In this document: piece by piece, positions 1 through 5,718 of the stretch
Layout: each line of letters opens with the position of its first letter
Numbering within the stretch: position 1 is the stretch's first letter
NCBI GenBank assembly: GCA_002402585.1
Contig: DHGC01000001.1
Span: forward strand, 1-5,718
Origin: Erysipelotrichaceae bacterium UBA4808
GTDB taxonomy: Bacteria > Bacillota_I > Bacilli_A > Erysipelotrichales > Erysipelotrichaceae
Direction: 5' to 3'
Length of the DNA: 5,718 nucleotides
The notes under the pieces: model-generated
Seen by the model: only the letters and a program-made list of their open reading frames with translations
Told to the model about the DNA's origin: nothing
Databases searched by the model: none
Position numbers and translations under genes: made by a program

Positions 1-245
1 CCTGGGATATAGGCCATGACTTCCATTCCATTGCTCAAACGTACACGCGCATATTTACGCAAAGCAGAGTTTGGCTTCTTCGGTGTCATCGTCCCTACAC
101 GAGTACAAACACCTCGTTTTTGTGGGGAAGAGATGTCAGTAGGACGACGTTGCAATGTATTCAAGCCTCTGTTTAATGCAGGCGACTTTGATTTGTATGT
201 TTTGTTTACACGACCTTGACTGACCAATTGGTTGATTGTAGGCAT
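1..245 (-). CDS. rpsL: Ribosomal protein S12 (RpsL), 5' part; 3' end beyond window
   Basis: S12 is a protein of the 30S ribosomal subunit that sits at the decoding centre and affects translational accuracy. The visible 81 codons begin MPTINQLV and contain the signature SPQKRGVCTR (residues 40-49) and TPKKPNSALRKYARVRL (54-70), ending in AYIP plus two bases of the next codon; about 55 residues should follow outside the window. The start at 243-245 is supported by family identity and by a Shine-Dalgarno six bases upstream. The N-terminal segment before SPQKRG has the longer Bacillota form rather than the shorter E. coli form. Lys56, equivalent by my alignment to E. coli Lys42/43 where streptomycin-resistance changes occur, is the normal lysine. 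The gene follows rpoC after 178 bases with its own promoter and leader. In Bacillus a small L7Ae-like gene (ybxF) lies between rpoC and rpsL; none is seen here. Identification is essentially certain. Confidence 0.97.
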   Translation of the reverse strand, partial: MPTINQLVSQGRVNKTYKSKSPALNRGLNTLQRRPTDISSPQKRGVCTRVGTMTPKKPNSALRKYARVRLSNGMEVMAYIP

Positions 246-250
246 ACGCT

Positions 251-258
251 ACTCCTTT
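251..258 (-). promoter_or_regulatory. Shine-Dalgarno of rpsL
   Basis: Read on the minus strand this is AAAGGAGT, and the GGAG core ends six bases before the rpsL ATG at 243-245. This is close to ideal complementarity and spacing to the 16S rRNA 3' end and fixes the start codon. A second purine-rich stretch (AAAGGAAAG) lies just upstream and adds an unstructured, A/G-rich ribosome landing zone. Confidence 0.9.
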
Positions 259-267
259 CTTTCCTTT

Positions 268-287
268 GCACACACTTCCGGGTGTGC
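268..287 (-). promoter_or_regulatory. Leader hairpin proximal to the rpsL ribosome-binding site
   Basis: Arms GCACAC and GTGTGC (six base pairs) enclose an eight-base loop, CCGGAAGT on the minus strand. The stem ends about ten bases before the rpsL Shine-Dalgarno and is followed by purines, not uridines, so it is not an intrinsic terminator. It lies in the predicted rpsL leader, where it could be a protein-binding or mRNA-stabilising element. The structure is seen in sequence; any regulatory role is inference. A six-pair stem could also occur by chance. Confidence 0.4.
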
Positions 288-301
288 CTAACTTTTCTAC
301 A

Positions 302-333
302 AAATGATATTTCCCTTTCAGGAAATGTCATTT
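302..333 (-). promoter_or_regulatory. Imperfect inverted repeat (leader hairpin) in the rpsL 5' UTR
   Basis: On the minus strand, AAATGACATTTCC and GGAAATATCATTT form a stem of 13 positions with 12 pairs and one C/A mismatch, around a six-base loop (TGAAAG). It begins only a few bases after the predicted transcription start, so it would sit at the very 5' end of the rpsL mRNA. 5'-terminal stems of this kind can protect mRNAs from 5'-dependent decay, and ribosomal-protein leaders often hold autoregulatory structures. Neither role can be shown from one sequence. No uridine run follows, so termination is unlikely. Confidence 0.5.
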
Positions 334-346
334 CATAAGCTAGTAA

Positions 347-375
347 ATAATAAATGTTTTTATATTGCTTGTCAA
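347..375 (-). promoter_or_regulatory. Sigma-A-type promoter driving rpsL
   Basis: The minus strand reads TTGACA (370-375, perfect -35), a 17-base A/T-rich spacer (353-369), then TATTAT (347-352, five of six matches to the -10 consensus). Optimal spacing and near-consensus hexamers make this the best promoter in the intergenic gap. Transcription would start near 340, giving a leader of about 95 bases. It implies transcription of rpsL, and any downstream genes of its operon, separately from rpoC. The -35 box is 11 bases from the 32-base palindrome at 387-418. Confidence 0.8.
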
Positions 376-386
376 TACATGAGTGA

Positions 387-418
387 AGGATACGCATGAA
401 ATATTTCATGCGTATCCT
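387..418 (-). repeat. Perfect 32-base palindrome between rpoC and the rpsL promoter
   Basis: The half-site AGGATACGCATGAAAT is followed at once by its exact reverse complement, giving 16 of 16 symmetric pairs centred between 402 and 403. It begins five bases after the rpoC stop codon and ends 11 bases before the -35 box of the rpsL promoter. As RNA it would fold into a stem of about 14 pairs with a four-base ATAT loop. Neither strand has a run of T after it, so it is not a textbook intrinsic terminator. It could still act as an rpoC 3'-end barrier or processing site, or as DNA it could be a dyad operator for a dimeric regulator of the rpsL promoter. The symmetry is certain; the role is open. 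Confidence 0.75.
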
Positions 419-423
419 GTTGA

Positions 424-3400
424 TTAATAGTCAGCTTCTTCATCCTTACCATCACGGATCATTTCCGGAGGTAAGCTTTGTTCTTCCATTAGTCTACGAT
501 TGACTTCTTCACGTGCATCTTTCATTTGAGCAGCTAGCGCAATAATTTGCGTTGTGCTCTCACGTTCGGCAGGTGAACCTGTTCCAGCAGGAATCTTCTT
601 ACCGATGATGACATTTTCCTTGAGACCTAACAAGTGGTCGACTTTGCCCTTGATGGACGCGTCGGTCAAGACCTTAGTTGTTTCCTGGAAGGATGCGGCG
701 GATAAGAATGAATCGGTTTCAACCGAGGACTTCGAAATACCCAACAACACAGGTTTGAAGGTTGCTGGACGACGACCGCTTAACAAGGCTTTCTTATTAA
801 GGTTGGTGATGTTCGGCAAACTGATCTGTACGCCTGCGCTCATGTGTGTATCACGACCATCCGTGACCACGACCTTACGCAACATTTGTTTGATCATGAC
901 TTCTATATGTTTGTCAGAGATTTCAATCCCTTGACTTTGGTAAACTTTCTTAACTTCTTTGAGGATGTAGTTTTGAACGCTGAGGACGCCACCGACTTCC
1001 AAGAGTTCCTTTGGATCAATATGATCCTCGGTCAACTTATCGCCGGCTTCGATTTCAACACCAACTTTGATCCATGGACGGATATGTTGGGTCAAGGATG
1101 CGAAGTGCTCAACGCTTTCCTTTTCATTCGTGATGACGATACGCATCAACAAGTCTTTGTTTCCGCGACTTTCCGTACCCTCTTCAGGTGTCTTGAAGGA
1201 TTCCAAATCACGAATCTTCTTAAACTTCTGTTCTTCCGTGTTTACAACCGACAAGAGATACGAGTAGATATTCGGGTCAACCCCTTCAATCGTGGTAATC
1301 GTACCGGAGATCTTCGCTAAAAGCGCAGGTTTCTTCGGACGACGTGCTTCAAAGAGTTCTTCAACACGCGGTAAACCTTGTGTGATATCGCCCCCTTCAG
1401 CTGCAGCAACCCCACCGGTATGGAAGGTACGCATGGTTAACTGAGTACCTGGTTCCCCAATGGATTGAGCAGCCATGATACCAACAGCCTCGCCCACTTC
1501 AACAATCTTACCCGTTGCCATGTTGCGACCATAACACTTCTTACATACACCGTAGATGGATTCACAGGAGAATACATTACGAATGAGAACTTTCTTAACA
1601 CCCGCTTCAACGATTTGTCGAGCGATGTCGTCGGTGATGAGTTCATCACTTTCAACCAATACTTCTTGGGTTGTTGGGTTGATGACATCTTCCTTGGCAT
1701 AACGTCCAACCAAACGGTCGAAGATGCCTTCAATAACGGAATTGGTCTTACGATCCATAATGTCTTCAACAACATAAGCACGATCGGTTCCGCAATCCTC
1801 TTCAGAAATCAAGAGATCTTGCGCAACGTCAACCAAACGACGTGTCAAATAACCAGATTCCGCAGTCTTCAAAGCGGTATCGGTCAAACCTTTACGCACA
1901 CCGTGTGTAGAGATAAAGAACTCAGACACGTTCAAACCTTTACGGAATGATGAGTAGATTGGGACTTCGAAGATCGAAGTTGCATACTTACGTTCACGCA
2001 AGGCTTCAACTTTAACGGCATCACGAACTTCATTTCCGCCTTGATCTGGTGTGTATGCCACTTCATTGTCTTTGACTTCCAAGAATTTCTTGTAAGAAAT
2101 CTTTTCAGAATCAATGAGTTTCTTCGCCAAATCATAGAATGAGTCATCCAAATCCTTGTTATTCGTTTGAAGTTGTTTGATTTCTTCAGGGTTCAATGTC
2201 TGCAAAATCTTATCGGACTCAACTTGAATCAACTTACGTGTCTTTGCGATGAGTTCACGACGTTGCCAACGTGCTATGTGTTCCGTGGATACTTTATCTT
2301 CCGCAATCAAGCCTTCGGCTACATTGCGGATAAGCTCCATGTTTTTGCCTTTTGCTTCCGCAAGAATTTCGGTTTGTATGCCGGTGAGCAAGCCACGGAT
2401 TTCTGCCGCATCGAGTGCCAACATTTCCATGACTAATTTCTTAGTATCCAATCGATCTAAGAATGCTTGATCGATACGATTCGCTTTTAGGAGTTCCAAT
2501 GCGATCGTTGGGAATTGTTTACGTTCGATTTGTCCGAGATCGTAAGATTCTTCAACCAAGGCCAAGACTTCACGAGCGCCATCTTCAAGGTAACTTACGG
2601 TTTTAGAAACCATTTCCTTGAGAACGGTGTACTCTTCAAGTTGAACTTGCGTGAAGCGTCCATCTTCGATGATCGCATCACTGATGCGCTTGTGGGAATC
2701 TGCTTTAAGCTTTTTATCTTTGTGTTCATTCAATGCGATGATTTCTTCATCACTCAATAATTCAATGATGAAATCATCTTGATTCTTCAAACCATCCATG
2801 ATGACCTTGCGAAGTTCTGCCTTTTGGAGGAGTTCATCATCCAAACGCAAATCATTCATCAATGTTTCAATTAATGGTTTCAATTCTTCAGAGCGTTGTT
2901 TCTTACCCTTGATGTTCTTAAGGATGAGTTTGTCTTCATCACTCAAGAGCTCCATGATTTCAGGTGTTGCTAAAGCAAGGTGCTCTGCCAACAAGGAAGA
3001 TTTCTCCTTGCGGATATCGCTTTCGAGTTTTTCCAACATCTGCATGGACACACGGTTTTCATCCACCAAGTGTTCAGCAAGTACATTCACATATTCATCA
3101 CGATTCGCACGTTTCAAACGTAAACCGTCCAATTCTTTCTGCGTGGTGATGTTTTTAATGAAATTACTTTCTTTTTCAAGATGTTTCTTAATGAACTCAG
3201 GGACAATCAAGAGCATGTGTGCTTGTTGAACCTTATCCAAGTTCAAGGCATTATCATTCATCAAGCTCAACGCAAAGTTACGTAGACCTTCATGATTCTT
3301 CGTGCGATTGATGGATTTGAGTTCCAACTTCTGATCTGGTGTCAAGAGGTCGACAATCATTGGGGATTCTTTACTCAAGAGTTCCATGACCGTAACACGT

Positions 3401-5718
3401 AATTGACGGGAGAGTTCTGCTTTATGCAAGGTTTCTTCGGTTACGCGGTTGTCTTCAACCAAACGACGACCTAAGGCTTGCAAGACTTCTGCTTTTTCCT
3501 TCAAATCACGAATGGACTTGATGGTTTTGATTTCAGCAGATGAAAGTTCTGCGTAGATTTCCTTAGATTCTTCTTTGAGAAGTTCCAAGATAAGGCTTTG
3601 TTTCTGACGGCTGGAAGTTGCTTTACGCAAGATATCATCCAAGCCTTCTTTCTTCTTACGATCCACCAACATATCGGCGATGTTGCGCATGAACTCAACT
3701 TTATTCGGTCCTTCTTCAAGACTATTGAGTTTATCGATATCATCACTTGGAATGAGGTAATCTAGAACACCCCAATCGATCAAGTCAACGACCTTATCAA
3801 TCAAAGGTTCTTTATTCTTTGTAACGTCTTCGGATTCATATTGTTGGAGAACATCCCCTGAAGTAGCAGCTTTGAAGGGTTTACCCATCAAACCACGAGT
3901 ACCCGCCAACTGGGTGAAGTGGGACGCGTTACCACGCGCTCCAGAGGTCTTCATCATGTTGATTGGATTCTTACGTGGAAGATGTGCTTCCAAGTCTTTT
4001 CCAATTTCAGATTTGATGCGATCCCACAAGATGGTCACATGTCGTTCCCACTCACGTGGTGTCAGACGTCCACGTTGACGGAGTTCCATCAATTTGGATT
4101 CTTGGACTTTACCTTGTTCAACATAATCATGGGTGTTTGGGGATACGACGATGTCACTGAGGGCAACGGTCATACCCGCAACAGTGGAGTATTTGAATCC
4201 ATTGTCTTTGATCTTATCCAAGATTTGTGAGGTTTGGGATGTGCCATAACGGTTGAAAACTTCTGAGATGATCGATCCAAGATCCTTCTTCTTATAGTCC
4301 TTACTGATTTCGAGTTTTGCTACATAGTCTTTAACATTTTGGCCTTGAGCCACAAAGTAACGACTTGGTGTCGCAACAAAGTTTTCTTTGGTGACTTCAT
4401 TCAAATAGGGGAAGTCACTTGGGAACATTTCGTTGAAGATCAACTTACCAACGGTTGTAATCAAGTAACCCTTGTTTTGGTCTGGTGTGAAACCGAGTTT
4501 ACCTAAGGTCTTTGCTTTGACTGCGATACGGGTGTGTAAATGAATGTGTTTGTTTTCGTATGCGATAACGGCTTCATTGATATCACGATAGACATGACCT
4601 TCATTGGTTCCAAATAAACGCCACATGCGTGCATTTTCAAGGTCACCAATCGCTTCCAATGCATCGGCTTTCGCAAAGTATTCTTGAGCACTTTCTTCCA
4701 TATTGAGGTAGAAGTTACCCATGACCATGTCCTGTGAAGGTGTAACGATTGGCTTACCATCTTTTGGGCCCAAAATATTATTGGAACCCAACATCAAGAT
4801 TTCAGCTTCAGCGCGTGCCGCTTCAGACAAAGGTACGTGGACCGCCATTTGGTCACCATCAAAGTCGGCGTTGAACGCTGGGGTTACCAAAGGATGTAAA
4901 CGAATGGCACGTCCTTCAACCAATTTAGGCATAAAGGCTTGGATACCCAAACGGTGTAAGGTCGGCGCACGGTTCAAGAGAACCGGGTGGTTTTCAATAA
5001 CGGATTCAACGACGTCCCAAACCCGTGGATCTTGACGCTCGATTAGCTTCTCAGCACTCTTCGGATTCGAAGAGATGCCACGGTTTACGATTTCGTTGAT
5101 GACGAACGGCTTGAATAATTGAATCGCCATTTCACGTGGAATACCACATTGGAACATTTTCAAATCTGGTCCAACAGCGATAACGGAACGACCCGAGAAG
5201 TCGACACGTTTACCCAAAAGGTTTTGACGGAAACGACCTTGCTTACCTTTTAAGCTGTGTGAAAGGGACTTCAAGGCACGACCACCGGCACCCGAGATTG
5301 GTTTGGAACGACGTCCATTATCAATCAAGGCATCGACGGCTTCTTGAAGCATACGCTTTTCGTTTTGAACGATGATTGCTGGCGTACCCATATCGATGAG
5401 TTTGCGCAAACGGTTGTTACGGGTGATGACACGGCGATAGAGATCATTCAAGTCACTGGTAGCGAAGCGTCCACCATCCAACTGCAACATCGGTCTTAAA
5501 TCAGGTGGAATAACAGGAAGCATGGTCAAGACCATCCATTCCGGTTGATTATTGCTATTACGGAACGCATCAATGGTTTCCAAACGTTTGATTAATTTCT
5601 TACGCTTGTCGCCTTGTGCTTCCTTTAGATCTTCAATGACATGTTTGTGTTCTTTTTCTAGGTCGACACGTTCCAACAATTCCTTGACCGCTTCAGCTCC
5701 GGTTTTAGCGACGAAAGT
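424..5718 (-). CDS. rpoC: DNA-directed RNA polymerase subunit beta' (N-terminus outside window) with a giant internal insertion
   Basis: Largest subunit of bacterial RNA polymerase; with beta it forms the active centre. The visible 1764 residues lack roughly the first 165, including the N-terminal zinc finger. In visible-fragment numbering: LDGGRFATSDLNDLYRR (80-96) leads into the sigma-binding clamp helices (to about 135); KGKQGRFRQNLLGKRVDFSGRS follows; NADFDGD at 283-289 supplies the three Mg-binding Asp (285, 287, 289); the F-loop ends in GLMGKP (609-614); the bridge helix is about 1268-1298 (ISTHGVRKGL, TALKTAESGYLTRRLVDV); Cys 1309, 1385, 1392 and 1395 form the second zinc site; the trigger loop carries MRTFHTGG (1429-1436) without an SI3-type insert; the C-terminal region has ETDSFLSAASFQETT. 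The oddity is about 634 extra residues (615-1248). Smaller expansions occur near 341-372 and 1480-1523. No frameshift is visible. Stop TAA is at 424-426. Confidence 0.98.
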   Translation of the reverse strand, partial: TFVAKTGAEAVKELLERVDLEKEHKHVIEDLKEAQGDKRKKLIKRLETIDAFRNSNNQPEWMVLTMLPVIPPDLRPMLQLDGGRFATSDLNDLYRRVITRNNRLRKLIDMGTPAIIVQNEKRMLQEAVDALIDNGRRSKPISGAGGRALKSLSHSLKGKQGRFRQNLLGKRVDFSGRSVIAVGPDLKMFQCGIPREMAIQLFKPFVINEIVNRGISSNPKSAEKLIERQDPRVWDVVESVIENHPVLLNRAPTLHRLGIQAFMPKLVEGRAIRLHPLVTPAFNADFDGDQMAVHVPLSEAARAEAEILMLGSNNILGPKDGKPIVTPSQDMVMGNFYLNMEESAQEYFAKADALEAIGDLENARMWRLFGTNEGHVYRDINEAVIAYENKHIHLHTRIAVKAKTLGKLGFTPDQNKGYLITTVGKLIFNEMFPSDFPYLNEVTKENFVATPSRYFVAQGQNVKDYVAKLEISKDYKKKDLGSIISEVFNRYGTSQTSQILDKIKDNGFKYSTVAGMTVALSDIVVSPNTHDYVEQGKVQESKLMELRQRGRLTPREWERHVTILWDRIKSEIGKDLEAHLPRKNPINMMKTSGARGNASHFTQLAGTRGLMGKPFKAATSGDVLQQYESEDVTKNKEPLIDKVVDLIDWGVLDYLIPSDDIDKLNSLEEGPNKVEFMRNIADMLVDRKKKEGLDDILRKATSSRQKQSLILELLKEESKEIYAELSSAEIKTIKSIRDLKEKAEVLQALGRRLVEDNRVTEETLHKAELSRQLRVTVMELLSKESPMIVDLLTPDQKLELKSINRTKNHEGLRNFALSLMNDNALNLDKVQQAHMLLIVPEFIKKHLEKESNFIKNITTQKELDGLRLKRANRDEYVNVLAEHLVDENRVSMQMLEKLESDIRKEKSSLLAEHLALATPEIMELLSDEDKLILKNIKGKKQRSEELKPLIETLMNDLRLDDELLQKAELRKVIMDGLKNQDDFIIELLSDEEIIALNEHKDKKLKADSHKRISDAIIEDGRFTQVQLEEYTVLKEMVSKTVSYLEDGAREVLALVEESYDLGQIERKQFPTIALELLKANRIDQAFLDRLDTKKLVMEMLALDAAEIRGLLTGIQTEILAEAKGKNMELIRNVAEGLIAEDKVSTEHIARWQRRELIAKTRKLIQVESDKILQTLNPEEIKQLQTNNKDLDDSFYDLAKKLIDSEKISYKKFLEVKDNEVAYTPDQGGNEVRDAVKVEALRERKYATSIFEVPIYSSFRKGLNVSEFFISTHGVRKGLTDTALKTAESGYLTRRLVDVAQDLLISEEDCGTDRAYVVEDIMDRKTNSVIEGIFDRLVGRYAKEDVINPTTQEVLVESDELITDDIARQIVEAGVKKVLIRNVFSCESIYGVCKKCYGRNMATGKIVEVGEAVGIMAAQSIGEPGTQLTMRTFHTGGVAAAEGGDITQGLPRVEELFEARRPKKPALLAKISGTITTIEGVDPNIYSYLLSVVNTEEQKFKKIRDLESFKTPEEGTESRGNKDLLMRIVITNEKESVEHFASLTQHIRPWIKVGVEIEAGDKLTEDHIDPKELLEVGGVLSVQNYILKEVKKVYQSQGIEISDKHIEVMIKQMLRKVVVTDGRDTHMSAGVQISLPNITNLNKKALLSGRRPATFKPVLLGISKSSVETDSFLSAASFQETTKVLTDASIKGKVDHLLGLKENVIIGKKIPAGTGSPAERESTTQIIALAAQMKDAREEVNRRLMEEQSLPPEMIRDGKDEEADY
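1975..3876 (-). other. rpoC: Lineage-type insertion of about 634 residues within RpoC, between F-loop and bridge helix
   Basis: The family sequence is followed exactly up to GLMGKP (ending at 3877) and resumes exactly at IFEVPIYSSFRKGL (from 1974 downwards). In Bacillus and E. coli the same two motifs are, as I recall them, about three residues apart, so nearly all of residues 615-1248 is extra. The block has three parts: an entry linker (615-636), the nine-copy repeat array (637-1217), and an exit linker (1218-1248) with YTPDQGGNEVRD followed by a charged helix-like stretch. It is in frame, without stops, and of similar base composition to the flanks by eye, so it is translated rather than an interrupting element. 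There is no intein splice motif. The insertion point corresponds to about E. coli beta' Pro750, at the F-loop/bridge-helix cap. Function unknown. Confidence 0.92.
2068..3810 (-). repeat. rpoC: Nine degenerate tandem repeats of 60-69 residues inside the RpoC insertion
   Basis: Units at visible residues 637-701, 702-769, 770-835, 836-900, 901-969, 970-1032, 1033-1092, 1093-1153 and 1154-1217. Each has a first half like M-E-L-L-x4-P-x-I-x-x-L-L-[ST]-x-[ED]-[ED] and a second half ending L-[VIM]-x-D-x-R-[VIL]-x-x-x-x-L-x-K-A-E-L. The second-half anchor recurs at 684 (LVDRKKK), 753 (LVEDNRV), 819 (LMNDNAL), 884 (LVDENRV), 953 (LMNDLRL), 1016 (IIEDGRF), 1076 (LLKANRI), 1137 (LIAEDKV) and 1201 (LIDSEKI). 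The first-half anchor recurs in step, for example IVDLLTPD (788), IMELLSDE (921), IIELLSDE (984) and ILQTLNPEE (1171). Leu/Ile spacing and high Lys/Glu suggest four or five short helices per unit, forming a helical rod or solenoid. Homology is clear at protein level but weak in DNA, so the duplications are old. I do not recognise the repeat family. Confidence 0.85.

Noticed and set aside
328..336. Two-codon upstream ORF (ATG AAA TGA) near the start of the rpsL leader
   Set aside because: No Shine-Dalgarno can precede it because it lies within a few bases of the predicted transcription start. Such short strings are common by chance.
206..409. Small minus-strand ORF of 67 codons spanning the rpoC-rpsL gap (MKYFMRIL...)
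   Set aside because: It runs through the palindrome, the promoter and the leader hairpins, overlaps the start of rpsL out of frame, and has no good ribosome-binding site. It is explained by chance.
387..418. Classical Rho-independent terminator of rpoC
   Set aside because: The stem is strong, but on the minus strand it is followed by TCACTCATG rather than a T-run, and the plus strand has none either. It is recorded as a palindrome of open function.
554..1320. Plus-strand ORFs of 126 and 158 codons opposite rpoC
   Set aside because: They lie antisense to strongly conserved RpoC codons, overlap one another and have no recognisable protein features. They are shadows of codon bias on the other strand. 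The same holds for the other plus-strand ORFs at 1465-1950, 2167-3229 and 3872-5035.
2068..3810. Recent DNA-level tandem duplication or slippage array
   Set aside because: Only short strings of about 11 bases are shared between units. The similarity is at protein level and units differ in length, so the array is old and held by selection, not a recent microsatellite-like expansion.
1975..3876. Intein inside rpoC
   Set aside because: The block does not begin with Cys/Ser/Thr and does not end in His-Asn before Cys/Ser/Thr. It has no recognisable splicing or homing-endonuclease blocks and is instead made of tandem repeats.
1975..3876. Assembly chimera or inserted foreign gene
   Set aside because: Both junctions keep the reading frame and the family sequence resumes within a few residues. 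There is no internal start, stop or Shine-Dalgarno implying a separate gene. Read-level proof is still outside what I can see.
1..5718. CRISPR array, tRNA or rRNA gene, insertion sequence or attachment site
   Set aside because: No regularly spaced direct DNA repeats, no cloverleaf or rRNA signature, no transposase and no terminal inverted repeats with target duplications were seen. The window is fully explained by rpoC, rpsL and the gap between them.

Overview
The window holds two genes of the conserved bacterial transcription/translation cluster, both on the minus strand. At the high-coordinate end is nearly all of rpoC (RNA polymerase beta' subunit), whose N-terminus lies beyond the window edge. 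At the low-coordinate end are the first 81 codons of rpsL (ribosomal protein S12), which runs off the other edge. The rpoC-rpsL order and the S12 N-terminal region of the Bacillus type (residues 1-40 before the SPQKRGVCTR core) point to a Bacillota-like bacterium. By feel of the RpoC sequence the Erysipelotrichia or a neighbouring class is plausible, but I cannot prove that from this window.

From right to left in transcription order: 424-5718 is rpoC, 1764 visible residues in one open frame. The catalytic NADFDGD motif, clamp helices, F-loop, bridge helix, four-cysteine zinc site, trigger loop and C-terminal region are all intact. Between the F-loop and the bridge helix, where Bacillus RpoC as I recall it has about three residues, this protein carries roughly 634 extra residues (1975-3876). 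Most of that block is nine degenerate tandem copies of a 60-69 residue, probably all-helical, Leu/Lys/Glu-rich unit (2068-3810). With the missing N-terminus, the full protein should be about 1930 residues, against about 1200 in Bacillus. Two smaller lineage-type expansions lie at about 4603-4698 and 1150-1281.

The 178-base gap (246-423) has no gene but is rich in signals. In transcription order they are a perfect 32-base palindrome just after the rpoC stop, a strong sigma-A-type promoter (TTGACA, 17 bases, TATTAT), a leader of about 95 bases with two hairpins, and a good Shine-Dalgarno before rpsL. So rpsL has its own promoter here and need not rely on readthrough from rpoC.

The main discovery candidate is the helical-repeat array inside RpoC, next to the catalytic bridge helix. 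It is not the trigger-loop insertion (SI3) known from proteobacteria and it does not look like an intein.
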